NCBI GenBank assembly: GCA_021413735.1
Contig: JAIOPV010000081.1
Location: 1-64,000 of the forward strand
DNA from: Planctomycetota bacterium
GTDB taxonomy: Bacteria > Planctomycetota > Planctomycetia > Gemmatales > Gemmataceae
Direction: 5' to 3'
Length of the DNA stretch: 64,000 nucleotides
Shown here: one piece after another, positions 16,902 through 27,700 of the stretch
How the letters are laid out: the number at the start of each line of letters is the position of its first letter
Numbering within the stretch: position 1 is the first letter of the stretch
Made by a program: the position numbers and the translations under genes
Notes under the pieces: generated by a model
Seen by the model: only the letters and a program-made list of their open reading frames with translations
What the model was told of the DNA's origin: nothing
Database searches by the model: none

Positions 16902-19900
16902 ATGGCGCTCGAATTCAACTGCTCCGCGTGTGAAGCGAGAATCCGCGTTCCGGACGAAATGGCCGGCCGGTTGGTTCAGTGCGGGCATTGTCGCGCGGCG
17001 GTCAAGGCATCCACCGTTGAACCGCTCGAAGCCATCCCCGTTTTGCCAGTTCCCGAGCCGCCGCCAATACCCGCTTATTCCCCACGCCGACGCTCCCCCG
17101 ATTCCGACGCAACTCCGCCTCGCGACGATCGGGACTCGTTCGACGAACTCCCGAAGCGAACTCGACGACCGCGACGACCGCGGCCTGCTCCTCGCAGGGA
17201 AGCCGCGCCGCGGATGTCCGCGACTACCGCAATGCTCATGATCTTCGGCATCGTCGGGTTCTCACTGTTGGTGATTGGTGGTTTCATCGCATGGCGATTG
17301 ATTCCGCCATCGACGAAGTGGCAATCCTTCGACTCTGTCCGGGGCGGGTTCAAGGTCGAGTTCCCAGCTCCGTCGAAAACCAATGTTGGTAACCGATTCG
17401 GAGTCTCCGCGAGATCTGGCAGCACGACTGAAGGCACGAGCCATCGCGGCATCGAGTACACGGTTGCCTGGAGCAACATTCCTGGGGGCCGCAACGCGTG
17501 GGTCACTGAGGATCAACTCTTCACCACCGCAATGGATGAGGTACGTCGTGCCGCTCCGTCGAGCGAATTCGCCACACGTGAACCTTTCAAGGTGAGCGGA
17601 TTCCCTGCCCGCGACATGGTGATTACCTCGGTGGGCGATGGCGTCTATGTCGCGCGTGTCGTCGTTGCGGATTCGCGGATTTTCGTCTTGGTTGCCGGTG
17701 GACCTTCCGCGACTGCGGAACACGCCGATGTCCGTCGATTCCTCGACTCGTTCACGATCACCGATGTCGGCTTGCTCAACAGCGAAAAGCAACGCCTGGC
17801 GAATGCGGAGCGGGACCGCATTGCGACGGAGCAGGCACGCGCTGCCGAGGCGAAACGGATCGAAGCCGAAAGGCAACGGTTCGAAGAACAGCGGATCGCA
17901 GCAGAACGGGTTCGCGAACTGGCCGAGAAGAATCGCCTTCATTCGCAGATGATCGCGGAGCAGAACGAATCGTTCCTGAAGCCCCCCCGCGATGGACCAA
18001 CATCGCCCCAACTGGAAGACTTCGCCCACGGCCTCGACGAAGTGGTCGCCTACAACTTCGAGGAGACCAAGGTCGATGGAGTGTGGGCCTCCGATGCAAC
18101 GGGATTCGGGACCAACGCATCGGGATACATCCGCAGCGCGAGGCTGGGTGTGGGTGCTCGTGGGAATGCGGCTTATCTCGTGCCCAGTTCGACTGGCGCA
18201 AGTTATGGCGTGCTTGAAGAGGACCGACCCCCGATCCGCAGAACGTTCGAGAACCCACAAGGTTTCACCCTTGGTGGCTGGGTTCGCACACGCTACCGCG
18301 GCGTGGAGGTGTTCAGGGTCGGCACGGGCGACACGCCTCTCGTTCAGTTGACGGTCGGGCGGTCCACTGTCAGCGCTCGCGTTGCGGGAAAGCAGGAGTC
18401 GGCCGAACTCACGCATCCGTGGACTGCTGACGACGAATGGCATCACGTCGCGCTCGTGGTGGAGCGGAAGCCAACGGGGGCGGTCGTGCGGCTGTACTTC
18501 GATGGAAAGCTGGTGACCGTTGGAGCCGCGTCGGGGATGCCTGCTCCAACGTGGATGGTGATTGGAGGAATCACGTCGAAGGCCGGTGAAGGAACGAACC
18601 CGCCGGACTTCGATGGCCAACCGGCTCCGCTCGCGAAGGAAACGCTCGTTGCGGCCGTCGATGAGTGCTGCATGATCGCGCGGCCGCTCGTATACGACGA
18701 GGTTCGTTCGCTCGCGGGGCGGGCACCGCCACCCTCGCCGCTTGCAGTGAAACTCACCCCGGGAAAACATCTCGGCTCGTTGTCGTCCGTCGCGTTCGAT
18801 CCAGCTCGGAAGATTGTGTGGGTCGTGACCAGTAACGACCCGTTCCGCTTCCCGCCGTTGGTGGATGGTCAAACTCCGACGGCTCCCGCAGCATCACCCG
18901 CGAAATTACGGAAGCTCTCGTATCCGGGACTGGAGCAACTCGCAAGTTACGACCTCCCCGGACCAGTGACCGCGACCGCGTTCGACCAGCCGCGAAATCG
19001 GTTGTTCATGGCGGTCACAGTTCCCAAGGGCGAACATCTCGCATCGAGCCAGGGTTGGCCCGCTGGTCTTGGCACGATTCAACGGTTCGACCTCGACACG
19101 ATGCCCGCCAACGGAAAGCTGCTTCTCCCCGATGCCGAGAGCGAGGAGAAGTTCGCGGTGCGTGCGATGGTCGTTTCGCCCAATGGGGCGACGGTCTACT
19201 TCACAGCGAATGACGCCAAGACGATGCGAGGCCGGTTACCGGGTCTGGCCGACGTGCCCGACGGCCGCCTGTATCGCGTTACCGACTCGCTCTGTTGGTC
19301 GCCAGTACCGCTGCCTGGCAATGAGCAGATCAGTTGCCCCAACCGCATCGAGTTATCGGCGGACGGCAAGACGCTGTCGTTGTTCCGTCCGGTCACCAAA
19401 GGCGCTGCCGGTGCCGAATTGCTCGACGTTGACACCGAGAAATGGCAGATCCGCGAAGGGATCATGGCACACATTTATGCAGGCGACTGGGCTTCAATGA
19501 ACGAACGGCGATACTTCGTTTCCACGGGAAGTAACGATCAGTCGATGGACGTTCACTCGCTACCGACGATCAAAAATATCTCTTCGTTATGGGGAATTGG
19601 TGCGACAGGTCGGCAGTATCTCGGCACCCTCGCGAGGGGTCGGTTGCTCGTCACTTCAGGGGCCGATCCGCTTCACATGAAACACGATCCGCAGAACCTG
19701 AACAGCCTGCGGATCTACGAGAGCACCGGGAAGAACATGGCACGATCGAAGCCGTGGAAGCCATTGGCGGAGTTGAAGGAATCAACAGATGTTCTCGTCG
19801 GCGGTCCGTTCTGGATCAGTCCCGATGGCAAGACGATCGTGTTCCGTTCCGGGCAGGTGGTGAATGTCGAGTCCATTTCGGACATCGCCCCGCGGCCAGT

Positions 19901-22900
19901 TCCCGCGACGCCAGCACCGCCTGTGGTGATTCGACCGCACACGCCGATCGCCCCGAGACCGCGAGAAAAGTTCTTGGAAGCAGACGTGGTGGCTGCCACG
20001 CAAATCCCCGGCTTAAAGTTCTACCTCCCGTGCGACAAGATCACCGACAACACGATCACCGACGCTGTTTCCGGCAAGGTCGTCGGTCAACTCGGCACTG
20101 CGGAATTGATTCATGGACCGCGGGGCCAGGCGCTGAGGCTCACCTCGGTGCGAGTCAATCCGAAACAGGAACCGATTCCTGGAATCACGATTCTTGACCC
20201 GAGGGTCATGCGTGTTCCAGCAGATAAGCCGTTCACCATTTCTCTCTGGGCACGAGGGAGTGCGGAGTTCCCCGGCGACGGAGCCTCTTGGGTGGCGTCC
20301 GGCATGTCGTGGACGGCAGACGACGAGATCAAGCGGACCTTGTGGCTCAGCAATCAGGTCAAAGTCCCGATCATGTCGCTTCGGGAACAACTCGACAGTA
20401 GCAATTCAAACAGTGACGTCAAGAACAGCGGGACTGTGCCGGTCGATGCCCCGACGAAGTGGAACCATTACACTCTGAGCCGCAACGAACAGAACGAAGT
20501 GATCTGGTGCGTAAACGGCACGGTCGTCAAGCAACGCGGGAAGTACGAACTTCCGCTCGACTACGACTCGTTCCGCTTCGTCGTGACCCACACGTTCGAG
20601 TACGTCGTGGATCTCGACGAAGTCTGCGTGTTCGACCGGGCGCTCACTTCCAACGAGATCCGTTCGCTGGCAGGTCGGCATCCTCTCGCGGCCGGTCAGA
20701 CACTTGAGATTGTCGCTGCCGATCCCGGCGACATTGCTCCGAGGCCGAAGAGCACGCCGAAGAACCCCGGCGATATGGGGACGAAGACGCCAGCCATCGC
20801 AATCGCTCCGGCACCGCGAATCTCCTCGCAGCCATACCGGGGCGGACCGGTTCCGGCGGCGAGCGACATCAAGGGCTTAACCTTCTACTTGGCCTGCGAC
20901 GAGATCGGCAACGACAACGTGAAGGATGCGGTTTCGGGCAAGTTCGTCGGAACGCTTCACACGGGCATTCTGGTAGACGGGGTACGCGGTAAGGCTCTGC
21001 GATTGGATCACGTCGCGACATCAAAACTTCCGGCGGCCCTCGACATCAGCGATCAGGCGAAGGCTTTCGCCTTTGGCGAGGGGAAGCCGTTCACGCTCTC
21101 GTTTTGGACACGTCGCATTGTCAGTGGTGCGGAGACGCAGCATTTGCTCGTATGGGGACTCGGGGATACGACCAAGTACCCATTCAGTGCGCTGGTGATT
21201 GGAGCTGAGCCTGGGATGTTCTATGGCAGCCTGGCTGAGGCCGAGAAACCGAAGTCCATCGGGGAAACGGTAGCCAGAGCGCATGGCAAGCACGACCGCT
21301 GGGCGGACTGGACGCACGTTGTCATGATTCGCGATGAGAAGAACGTCGTGCAGTTTGTCGTGAACGGCGAAGCAATGCGGACCAAGACCCCGATCAGTTT
21401 CCCGAAGCCGCTCAACTTCAAGGAGCTGTTTCTGGTTGCCTCGGAAGGCGAGAAAGTAACCTTCGACCTCGATGAGTTCTGTCTGTTCGACCGGGCACTC
21501 ACGAACGACGAAGTTCAAACTCTTGCGGGCACGAAAAACAAACCGAAGCTGAGCGATCCCGACGACATGGGTGTGAAGGGCGTATCTCGTGCTCCACTGC
21601 CCAGGCTCGCGCTCGCACCTTACAAGGGCGGACCAGTCCCCGCACCGACCGACATCAAGGGGCTTGTCTGGTACCTTCCGCTGGACGGGATCGAGAATGG
21701 GAAATTGACCGAGGCGGTTTCCGGGAAGGCCGTTGGAGAACTGGGCACTGCGGAACTGATCTCAGGCGTGCGTGGTCGAGCATTGCGTCTCACATCCGAA
21801 CCAGGACGGGGTGGTGAAGCCCCCATTCCCGGAATCACGCTTCAGGATCCGTCGCCGTTGCGGATTCCCGGGAGGAAGCCGTTCACACTGTCCGTGTGGC
21901 TGCGGTGGGAGAAAATCAACGACGCTCCAACATCGTGGGTGTTCAAGGGGAGAACGGCCAAGGAAGACGGCCTCGTGCAAGAGTTTCACCTGCGAAAAAA
22001 CAACGTGATCTTCTTCGCGACGTTCACGGAATCGAACTTCAAGAAGAACCAGGGCCAGATTCTCTCCAACCACACAACGAGGATCCTAAACGCAACCGAG
22101 TGGAATCACATCCTTATCACGCGTGATGAAGAGACCGAGATTGCCCTGTATCTGAACGGTGTCAGCCTCTTCAAGGGAAAGGCTTTCACGGGTGCGGTGG
22201 ACTACGACGTGTGTACTCTCGCGAGTGCGGGCGTCACCAAATGCATCGTGGATGTGGATGAGTTCTGCGTTTTCGACCGGGCTCTCACGATCGACGAGAT
22301 CCAATCTCTAGCGGGCACAAAAGCCAAAGCGCAGCCAAAGGATTCCGACGACATCGCACCCAAGTTGTCGAGGGCACCGATGCCACGGGTACTTCCGCCA
22401 CGGTACAGCGGTGGGCCTGTTCCGGCCGCGAGCGACATCAAGGGCTTAACCTTCTATTTGGCTTGCGATGAGATCGGCAAGAACAACGTGAAGGAGATGG
22501 TTTCGGGGAAGTTCGTCGGCACTTTGAAGTCGGGCGAACTCATTGATGGAGTTCGTGGCAAGGCACTGCGGTTGACCCATAAGCGCACCAAGGAAACTAT
22601 CGCGGCTCTCGATTTGAGCGATCAAACCGAACTGTTCGCGGTCGATGAGGCAAAACCATTTACGATCGCGTTCTGGGCACGCCGTTCTCCGACCGAGCCC
22701 CTTTTCCGGACACCTCCAACGCTGTTCTCGCTGATTTCAAGTCCGGAAACGACTCCCTACACTTCAATGTGGTTTGGGGTGGATAGGCAGAGTCTCATCG
22801 GGTCCGTGAGCCAAAGTCCGAAAGGAAATGCTGTCAACGGGCGGGTCTACAACTACCTGAAGCCCAAGGTGGACGACTGGGCGGAATGGAACCACATCGT

Positions 22901-23126
22901 TGTTCTTCGCAACGAAAAGAACGTGATCCAGTTAGTCGTGAACGGCGAGTTAGTCGCCGACCCCAAGCCACAAGTTTCCTCGATGGCGATCACCTGCAAG
23001 AATGTGTTGCTGATGTCGACGAACATCGGGGAATCGACGTACGACTTCGACGAATTCTGCATGTTCAATCGAGAACTCACGAGCGACGAGATCAAGTCTC
23101 TCGCCGGTCGTGGCGAAAAGAAGTGA
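16902..23126 (+). CDS. Giant zinc-ribbon membrane protein with five LamG domains
   Basis: A 2074-residue protein. An N-terminal zinc ribbon has C7, C10, C27 and C30, followed by a proline-rich linker and one membrane segment near residue 112 (MLMIFGIVGFSLLVIGGF). Residues 130-290 resemble a small beta domain, and 295-360 form a charged coiled coil (RIEAERQRFEEQRIAAERV). LamG 1 spans about 380-615. A WD/YVTN-like propeller region spans about 625-1000 (SSVAFDPARKIVWVV). LamG 2 to 5 start near 1037, 1325, 1587 and 1848, each ending FDRALT..EI.SLAG or similar. LamG 2 and 4 resemble each other, as do 3 and 5. The start at 16902 has GGAGG upstream; an earlier ATG at 16854 is less likely. It probably presents carbohydrate- or protein-binding domains outside the cytoplasm; the zinc ribbon would stay inside. 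Confidence 0.85.
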   Translation: MALEFNCSACEARIRVPDEMAGRLVQCGHCRAAVKASTVEPLEAIPVLPVPEPPPIPAYSPRRRSPDSDATPPRDDRDSFDELPKRTRRPRRPRPAPRREAAPRMSATTAMLMIFGIVGFSLLVIGGFIAWRLIPPSTKWQSFDSVRGGFKVEFPAPSKTNVGNRFGVSARSGSTTEGTSHRGIEYTVAWSNIPGGRNAWVTEDQLFTTAMDEVRRAAPSSEFATREPFKVSGFPARDMVITSVGDGVYVARVVVADSRIFVLVAGGPSATAEHADVRRFLDSFTITDVGLLNSEKQRLANAERDRIATEQARAAEAKRIEAERQRFEEQRIAAERVRELAEKNRLHSQMIAEQNESFLKPPRDGPTSPQLEDFAHGLDEVVAYNFEETKVDGVWASDATGFGTNASGYIRSARLGVGARGNAAYLVPSSTGASYGVLEEDRPPIRRTFENPQGFTLGGWVRTRYRGVEVFRVGTGDTPLVQLTVGRSTVSARVAGKQESAELTHPWTADDEWHHVALVVERKPTGAVVRLYFDGKLVTVGAASGMPAPTWMVIGGITSKAGEGTNPPDFDGQPAPLAKETLVAAVDECCMIARPLVYDEVRSLAGRAPPPSPLAVKLTPGKHLGSLSSVAFDPARKIVWVVTSNDPFRFPPLVDGQTPTAPAASPAKLRKLSYPGLEQLASYDLPGPVTATAFDQPRNRLFMAVTVPKGEHLASSQGWPAGLGTIQRFDLDTMPANGKLLLPDAESEEKFAVRAMVVSPNGATVYFTANDAKTMRGRLPGLADVPDGRLYRVTDSLCWSPVPLPGNEQISCPNRIELSADGKTLSLFRPVTKGAAGAELLDVDTEKWQIREGIMAHIYAGDWASMNERRYFVSTGSNDQSMDVHSLPTIKNISSLWGIGATGRQYLGTLARGRLLVTSGADPLHMKHDPQNLNSLRIYESTGKNMARSKPWKPLAELKESTDVLVGGPFWISPDGKTIVFRSGQVVNVESISDIAPRPVPATPAPPVVIRPHTPIAPRPREKFLEADVVAATQIPGLKFYLPCDKITDNTITDAVSGKVVGQLGTAELIHGPRGQALRLTSVRVNPKQEPIPGITILDPRVMRVPADKPFTISLWARGSAEFPGDGASWVASGMSWTADDEIKRTLWLSNQVKVPIMSLREQLDSSNSNSDVKNSGTVPVDAPTKWNHYTLSRNEQNEVIWCVNGTVVKQRGKYELPLDYDSFRFVVTHTFEYVVDLDEVCVFDRALTSNEIRSLAGRHPLAAGQTLEIVAADPGDIAPRPKSTPKNPGDMGTKTPAIAIAPAPRISSQPYRGGPVPAASDIKGLTFYLACDEIGNDNVKDAVSGKFVGTLHTGILVDGVRGKALRLDHVATSKLPAALDISDQAKAFAFGEGKPFTLSFWTRRIVSGAETQHLLVWGLGDTTKYPFSALVIGAEPGMFYGSLAEAEKPKSIGETVARAHGKHDRWADWTHVVMIRDEKNVVQFVVNGEAMRTKTPISFPKPLNFKELFLVASEGEKVTFDLDEFCLFDRALTNDEVQTLAGTKNKPKLSDPDDMGVKGVSRAPLPRLALAPYKGGPVPAPTDIKGLVWYLPLDGIENGKLTEAVSGKAVGELGTAELISGVRGRALRLTSEPGRGGEAPIPGITLQDPSPLRIPGRKPFTLSVWLRWEKINDAPTSWVFKGRTAKEDGLVQEFHLRKNNVIFFATFTESNFKKNQGQILSNHTTRILNATEWNHILITRDEETEIALYLNGVSLFKGKAFTGAVDYDVCTLASAGVTKCIVDVDEFCVFDRALTIDEIQSLAGTKAKAQPKDSDDIAPKLSRAPMPRVLPPRYSGGPVPAASDIKGLTFYLACDEIGKNNVKEMVSGKFVGTLKSGELIDGVRGKALRLTHKRTKETIAALDLSDQTELFAVDEAKPFTIAFWARRSPTEPLFRTPPTLFSLISSPETTPYTSMWFGVDRQSLIGSVSQSPKGNAVNGRVYNYLKPKVDDWAEWNHIVVLRNEKNVIQLVVNGELVADPKPQVSSMAITCKNVLLMSTNIGESTYDFDEFCMFNRELTSDEIKSLAGRGEKK
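20005..23115 (+). repeat. Intragenic tandem LamG units in A-B-A-B order
   Basis: Four tandem units begin near 20011, 20876, 21661 and 22446, about 785-865 bases apart. The DNA around 20854-20912 and 22424-22482 is almost identical (GAGCGACATCAAGGGCTTAA in both). Units 1 and 3 share GQLGTAELI or GELGTAELI and EPIPGIT or APIPGIT; units 2 and 4 share YLACDEIG and SGKFVGTL. A pair of units was therefore duplicated as a block. Confidence 0.85.
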
Positions 23127-23190
23127 TGCTCTGCGTTAGTAGCAGTGGGGGAATGAACGACATCGTCGCGGACATTTGGTGAAGGTAATT

Positions 23191-23380
23191 CCCCTCACCC
23201 GGCTCGCAAAGCCTCGCCGACCTCTCCCCCAAAAATCTGGGGGCGAGGTGGGGCTGGCTGGTCTTCTCTTGAAGGCTGATGGGTGTGATGAGCGGAAGAG
23301 GAATGCAATCACGCCCACCTCGCCCCCATGCTTTGATGGGGGAGAGGTCGCGACGAGTCTTCGAGTCGCGGGTGAGGGGA
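23191..23380. repeat. Nested palindromic repeat, family B (copy 1)
   Basis: A roughly 190-base element whose ends read CCCCTCACCCG and CGGGTGAGGGG. Inner arms pair ACCTCTCCCC with GGGGAGAGGT and CCCACCTCGCCCCC with the GGGGGCGAGGTGGG strand. The same element occurs at 40611-40806 and 59545-59905. It lies between the converging LamG and Ldh2 genes. No coding capacity is conserved between copies, so short ORFs inside it are disregarded. Confidence 0.9.
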
Positions 23381-23413
23381 ACAACGATTCTCCAACCTCA
23401 GCGGCAATGCGTC

Positions 23414-24496
23414 TCAGCGCTTTGCGTCTTCAATCGGTCGCGGTGGTACGATGCCGAACTTCACCGCGAAAGGTTCCAACGCCGCGAGAATGCCCGGATA
23501 TAGCTTCACCCCTTCTTTGAGCGTCTGCCGTTTGCGTTCCAACCCACGTTGCCCTGGCAGTCTCACGGCATCCACGCCTGGAACCGGCGGCGTCGCTCGA
23601 CACGCAGCCGCGAGCCAACCGGTCTCGCGCTTGAAGGCATCGGCACCGCCGAACGCTGACGGGTCGATCACCTGTATGAACACGGCCGCACCCCAGCGAG
23701 GCGGTGCGTCGGCTCGCCCGAACCCACTCAACCCCTGCGTCAGAGCTTCAACCATCAGGGCCAGCCCATATCCCTTGTGTCCGTGATCCATTCCCCCGAT
23801 CGGCAACAGCGTCCCCGGCGAGTCACCGAACAATGCTTCTGGGTTGTCGGTTGGTTGGCCTGCGGAGTCCAACGCCCACGGACCGGGAAATCGCTTGCCT
23901 TCGCGACGAAGCCGAGCAGCCATGCCGTTCGTGGTAATTGATGAGCTGATGTCGATCATGATTGGGTCGCCGTCAGTTGGGATGCCGACAGCGAGCGGGT
24001 CCGGAGTGAACACGGCCTTGCGACCACCGAACGGGGCGACACTGGCAACAGCCGGATCGGAACTGGCGATGGTTATCATGAAGCCGCGGTCGGTAGCCCG
24101 TTGCAGGAATGCCGCGAGGCAAGCAATGTGATGACTCTCGCGAATGACGATCGTGACCAATCCGTGCTCGACCGCTCGCGCAACGGCCAGATCGACCGCC
24201 TTCGCGGCGAGCCACACGCCGGGCAATCGCCGACCGTCCCAGGTGACGACCCCGCCACGATCCGCGACGGTGTCGGGTTCACCTCGTGGCGTCATGCTAC
24301 CATTGGCGAGGTCGCCGAGATACACGGACGCCAACTGAAGCCCGTGCGTGGTGTGGCCGAGCAAGTCGGCTTCGACCAACCCCGTGGCGATGGTGGTGGG
24401 TTTGTCGCCGTCGCACCCGGCAGCGGCAAACAGTGCGGTTGCGTATTCGATGAGGTCGCTGGCCTGATAACGGATGTCTTCGGCTGCGGTAGGCAT
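23414..24496 (-). CDS. Ldh2/MDH-type NAD(P)-dependent oxidoreductase
   Basis: A 360-residue member of the malate/L-lactate dehydrogenase family 2, which reduces 2-oxoacids and also includes ureidoglycolate and sulfolactate dehydrogenases. Typical blocks are DLLGHTTHGLQLASVYL, WDGRRLPGVWLAAKAVDLAV, VIRESHHIACLAAFLQRATD with the likely catalytic His, PFGGRKAVFTPDPLAVGIPT and GHKGYGLALMVEALTQGLSG. The NAD-binding fold of this family is not a Rossmann fold, so no GxGxxG is expected. It is alone on its strand, divergent from the DUF1592 operon across 237 bases. The exact substrate cannot be read from the sequence. Confidence 0.9.
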   Translation of the reverse strand: MPTAAEDIRYQASDLIEYATALFAAAGCDGDKPTTIATGLVEADLLGHTTHGLQLASVYLGDLANGSMTPRGEPDTVADRGGVVTWDGRRLPGVWLAAKAVDLAVARAVEHGLVTIVIRESHHIACLAAFLQRATDRGFMITIASSDPAVASVAPFGGRKAVFTPDPLAVGIPTDGDPIMIDISSSITTNGMAARLRREGKRFPGPWALDSAGQPTDNPEALFGDSPGTLLPIGGMDHGHKGYGLALMVEALTQGLSGFGRADAPPRWGAAVFIQVIDPSAFGGADAFKRETGWLAAACRATPPVPGVDAVRLPGQRGLERKRQTLKEGVKLYPGILAALEPFAVKFGIVPPRPIEDAKR

Positions 24497-24733
24497 CGGA
24501 TCGGGTTCCCGGGGTAAATGGGTTCACGGCTATGATTGTAGCGGTCAAGCGGAGGTGATTGCCTTTCCTCCGCAGACCGCGGGCCCGAAAAAAGACGCGA
24601 GCATTCGCCCAGAACTTCGGCTATGCTTGTTCCTACTTGCCCTCCCCAGAACTGCTCAGTCCAACCTACCCGCCATCCCGCCCGATATCCCAGCAGTCGA
24701 ACGCCGTCGCGGGATCGAATAGTGAGGCACCAG
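24497..24733. other. Divergent intergenic region upstream of Ldh2-type and DUF1592 genes
   Basis: This 237-base gap must hold promoters for both directions. I see no convincing -35/-10 pair, hairpin or repeat. A GAGG ribosome-binding site at 24724-24727 supports the 24734 start of the DUF1592 gene. Confidence 0.4.
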
Positions 24734-27700
24734 ATGTCCGAGGCTCCGCGAGTGCGCCCCGTGCCGTCGTTTGCATACGCCCTTCTCGTGCTGTTCTTCG
24801 CGAATTGCACCGACCTTCACGCCGCCGATCCGTTTCAAGAGAAGGTGCTGCCGTTCCTGAACACGTACTGCATTGAGTGCCACAACGCGAAGAAGGCCAG
24901 CGGCGAACTCAACCTTGCGAAGTTCACTTCCGCCGACAAGATCCTTGAGGACTTCAGGCAGTGGGAGCACGTCGCCACCTTCATGAAGAAGGAAGAGATG
25001 CCGCCCGCGAAGGCGAAGCAACCACCCGCCGAACTGCGTGCCGAGATCCTTGCCCATTTGGAGAAGGTGCTACTCGGGCAAGCCCGCAGACTCTCCGGCG
25101 ACCCTGGAGTCGTGCCGCCGCGCCGCCTCACCAATGCCGAGTACAACTACACGATTCGCGACCTGACCGGTGCCGACATTCGACCTGCGAGTTCGTTCCC
25201 GATTGATCCCGCGTCGGGCGAGGGCTTCAACAACACCGGCGAAGCACTGACGATGTCGCCGAACTTGTTCAAGAAGTACCTCGGTGCCGCGGAGTTGGTT
25301 GCTGACCACGCGGTTCTCACCTCGTCGGGATTGAAGTTCGCGCCGCATCCCGTGGTCACGTTCGCCGATCGGCAGAAGTTCTACGAACAGGCCATCATCA
25401 CCTTTTACGAGCAACACAACGTCGATTACGAGAAGTACCTGACTGTGTTGTGGCTTTACAAACACCGGACCGCCGCGAGAAAAGATATCACGCTCGACGT
25501 GTGGGCGAAGGAGCGCGGACTCAGCCCGAAGTATTTGAAGTCGCTCTGGGATGAATTGCAGGCAGATGCCGCCGACAAGTTCCTGATGCAGTGGTTGCGT
25601 CAGCGTTGGAACTCGTTGCCCGCCCCGAAGAATGCCGAACCGACCGCAGGCGAAGTGCAATCGGCTGTGAGGTCACTGGCTGCCGACGTCACGCGAATCA
25701 GCAAGCAACTCTGTGCCGTGGAAACGCCCGCCATCGTGGCCAATGCTGGCAACGGACCGATCGAGCATCTCGAACGTCGGCGCCGCACAGCAGCGACTCG
25801 CGACACTCTCGAAAAGAGTCTGATCAGTAATCAGCGGTTCGTGGGCGAGTTCAAGAACATCACCGACAAGCCCAGCATCAAGCTCGTGATTCAGGTCGCC
25901 GATGCTGCCGACATCAAGGCCGACGGCTCCGTGATTCTCAACGGCACGTTCACCACGAATGACCAGACCACCGACGGCAAACGGAAGTGGTCGTTGCGTT
26001 CGCTTCTCGCGGCACACGCTCCGGAACAACTCGAAAAGCTGAAATTCGACGGCGACAGCCTCGCGTTGAAAGCTCCCGGCGTGCTGGAAATCGACATCCC
26101 CAGCAAGGCGTTTCCGCTCAAGGGTAAGGGCAGCGTGACGTTCACAGCCGAGTGCAAACTCGACGGCTCAAAGACCGGCATCGCGTTGGTTCGCGTGCTG
26201 GACCGACTGCCGAAAGCCGATGAACGCCCGGACTTCGCCGGCGTGCTGCTCGACCCCAAGAGCGAGATCGCCAAGCAGTTCGAGGCGTCTGGTGGTGCGT
26301 TCTGCAAGCTGTTCCCGAATCGGTTCGTGTACGTCGATTCGACGCGAGGCCTCTCGGCTGGCTTCCACCTCATCGAAGGCTTCTTCCGCGACGATCAACC
26401 GCTGTGCAATTCGGTGCTCTCCGACAAGGAGAAGCAGGAACTTGATGGCCTGTGGAGCGAGTTGTATTTCGTCACGGGCATCTGGGAGAAGATGCTTCGC
26501 GGGTTCGTGTTCTTCGAGCGTTCGGAGCGGAACTTCCTCAAGCACGCGGATTTCGACGCCTTCCGGGAAGAAGACCCGTTCCTCGTCAACGATGATGTCC
26601 TCGTGCGGTTCAAGGAAACGTACCTGAAGCGGTCGAACGTCAAGCTCACCGGCGACGAACTCGCGAAGCATCCGATCAGTATCTTCTTCGAGGACGTTCG
26701 TAACGGCTTGCGGTATCGAAACGAAACTCTGAAGCGCACGGAGCCGATGTACCTCAAGGATTTGCAGGCGTTCGCGGAGCATGCGTATCGGCGGCCACTG
26801 ACCGATGCCGAACGCGCGAAGGTGACCCAGTTCTACCTCGATATCTGTGCCAACAAGGAGCACGGCACCGAGGCTGCAGTGCGGGCGTCGATCGCTCGCG
26901 TGCTGGTATCGCCGCACTTCTGCTTCAGGCTCGATGTTGCTCCGAGTGGCGAATCGGTCGCCGCGCTCTCGGATCTGGCGCTCGCGTCCAGGCTCAGTTA
27001 CTTCATCTGGTCGAGCGCCCCGGATGAGGAATTGCTTGCCGTCGCGAAAGCTGGCAAACTCCACGAGGAGCCTGTCCTGCGTGAGCAGGTTCGCCGGATG
27101 CTCAAAGACCCGAAGGTGAGCCGATTCGCGTTGGAGTTCTTCGGGCAATGGCTCGGCTACCGCGAATTCATGACGCAGGAAGCCGTGAATCGGCAGGCGT
27201 TCCCGGCGTTCGACGACGCACTGAAGCAAGCCATGTTCGAGGAACCGACGCGACTCACGACGCACCTGATTCAACGCGACTTGCCGATTCTCGGTTTGCT
27301 CAACAGCGACACGACATTCGTGAACAAGAAGCTCGCCGGTCATTATGGCTTGCCATTCAACGGGCAGTCCGGGGAATGGGAACAGGTCAGCGGGTTGCAC
27401 GCAGTCGGTCGTGGCGGGGCGCTCGGCATGGCGGTGTTCCTCACGAAGAATTCGCAACCACAGCGAACTAGCCCCGTGAAACGCGGCTTCTGGGTCGTTC
27501 ACAAGGTTCTTGGCGAACACATTCCCGCACCGCCTGCCGATGTCGCCGTGCTGCCCGCGAAGGAAACCGACACCAACGGCAAGACGATCCGCCAACTGCT
27601 GAAGCTCCACGTCGAGGATGCGAAGTGCGCTCGCTGTCACGTTCGGTTCGATCCGGTGGGGCTGTCGATGGAAGGCTTCGACCCGATTGGCCGCAGTCGC

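Noticed and set aside
17262-18872. 536-codon open frame antisense to the giant LamG gene
   Set aside because: No family features; the plus strand has clear domains.
26168-27640. 490-codon open frame antisense to the DUF1592 gene
   Set aside because: Shadow of a strongly conserved gene.
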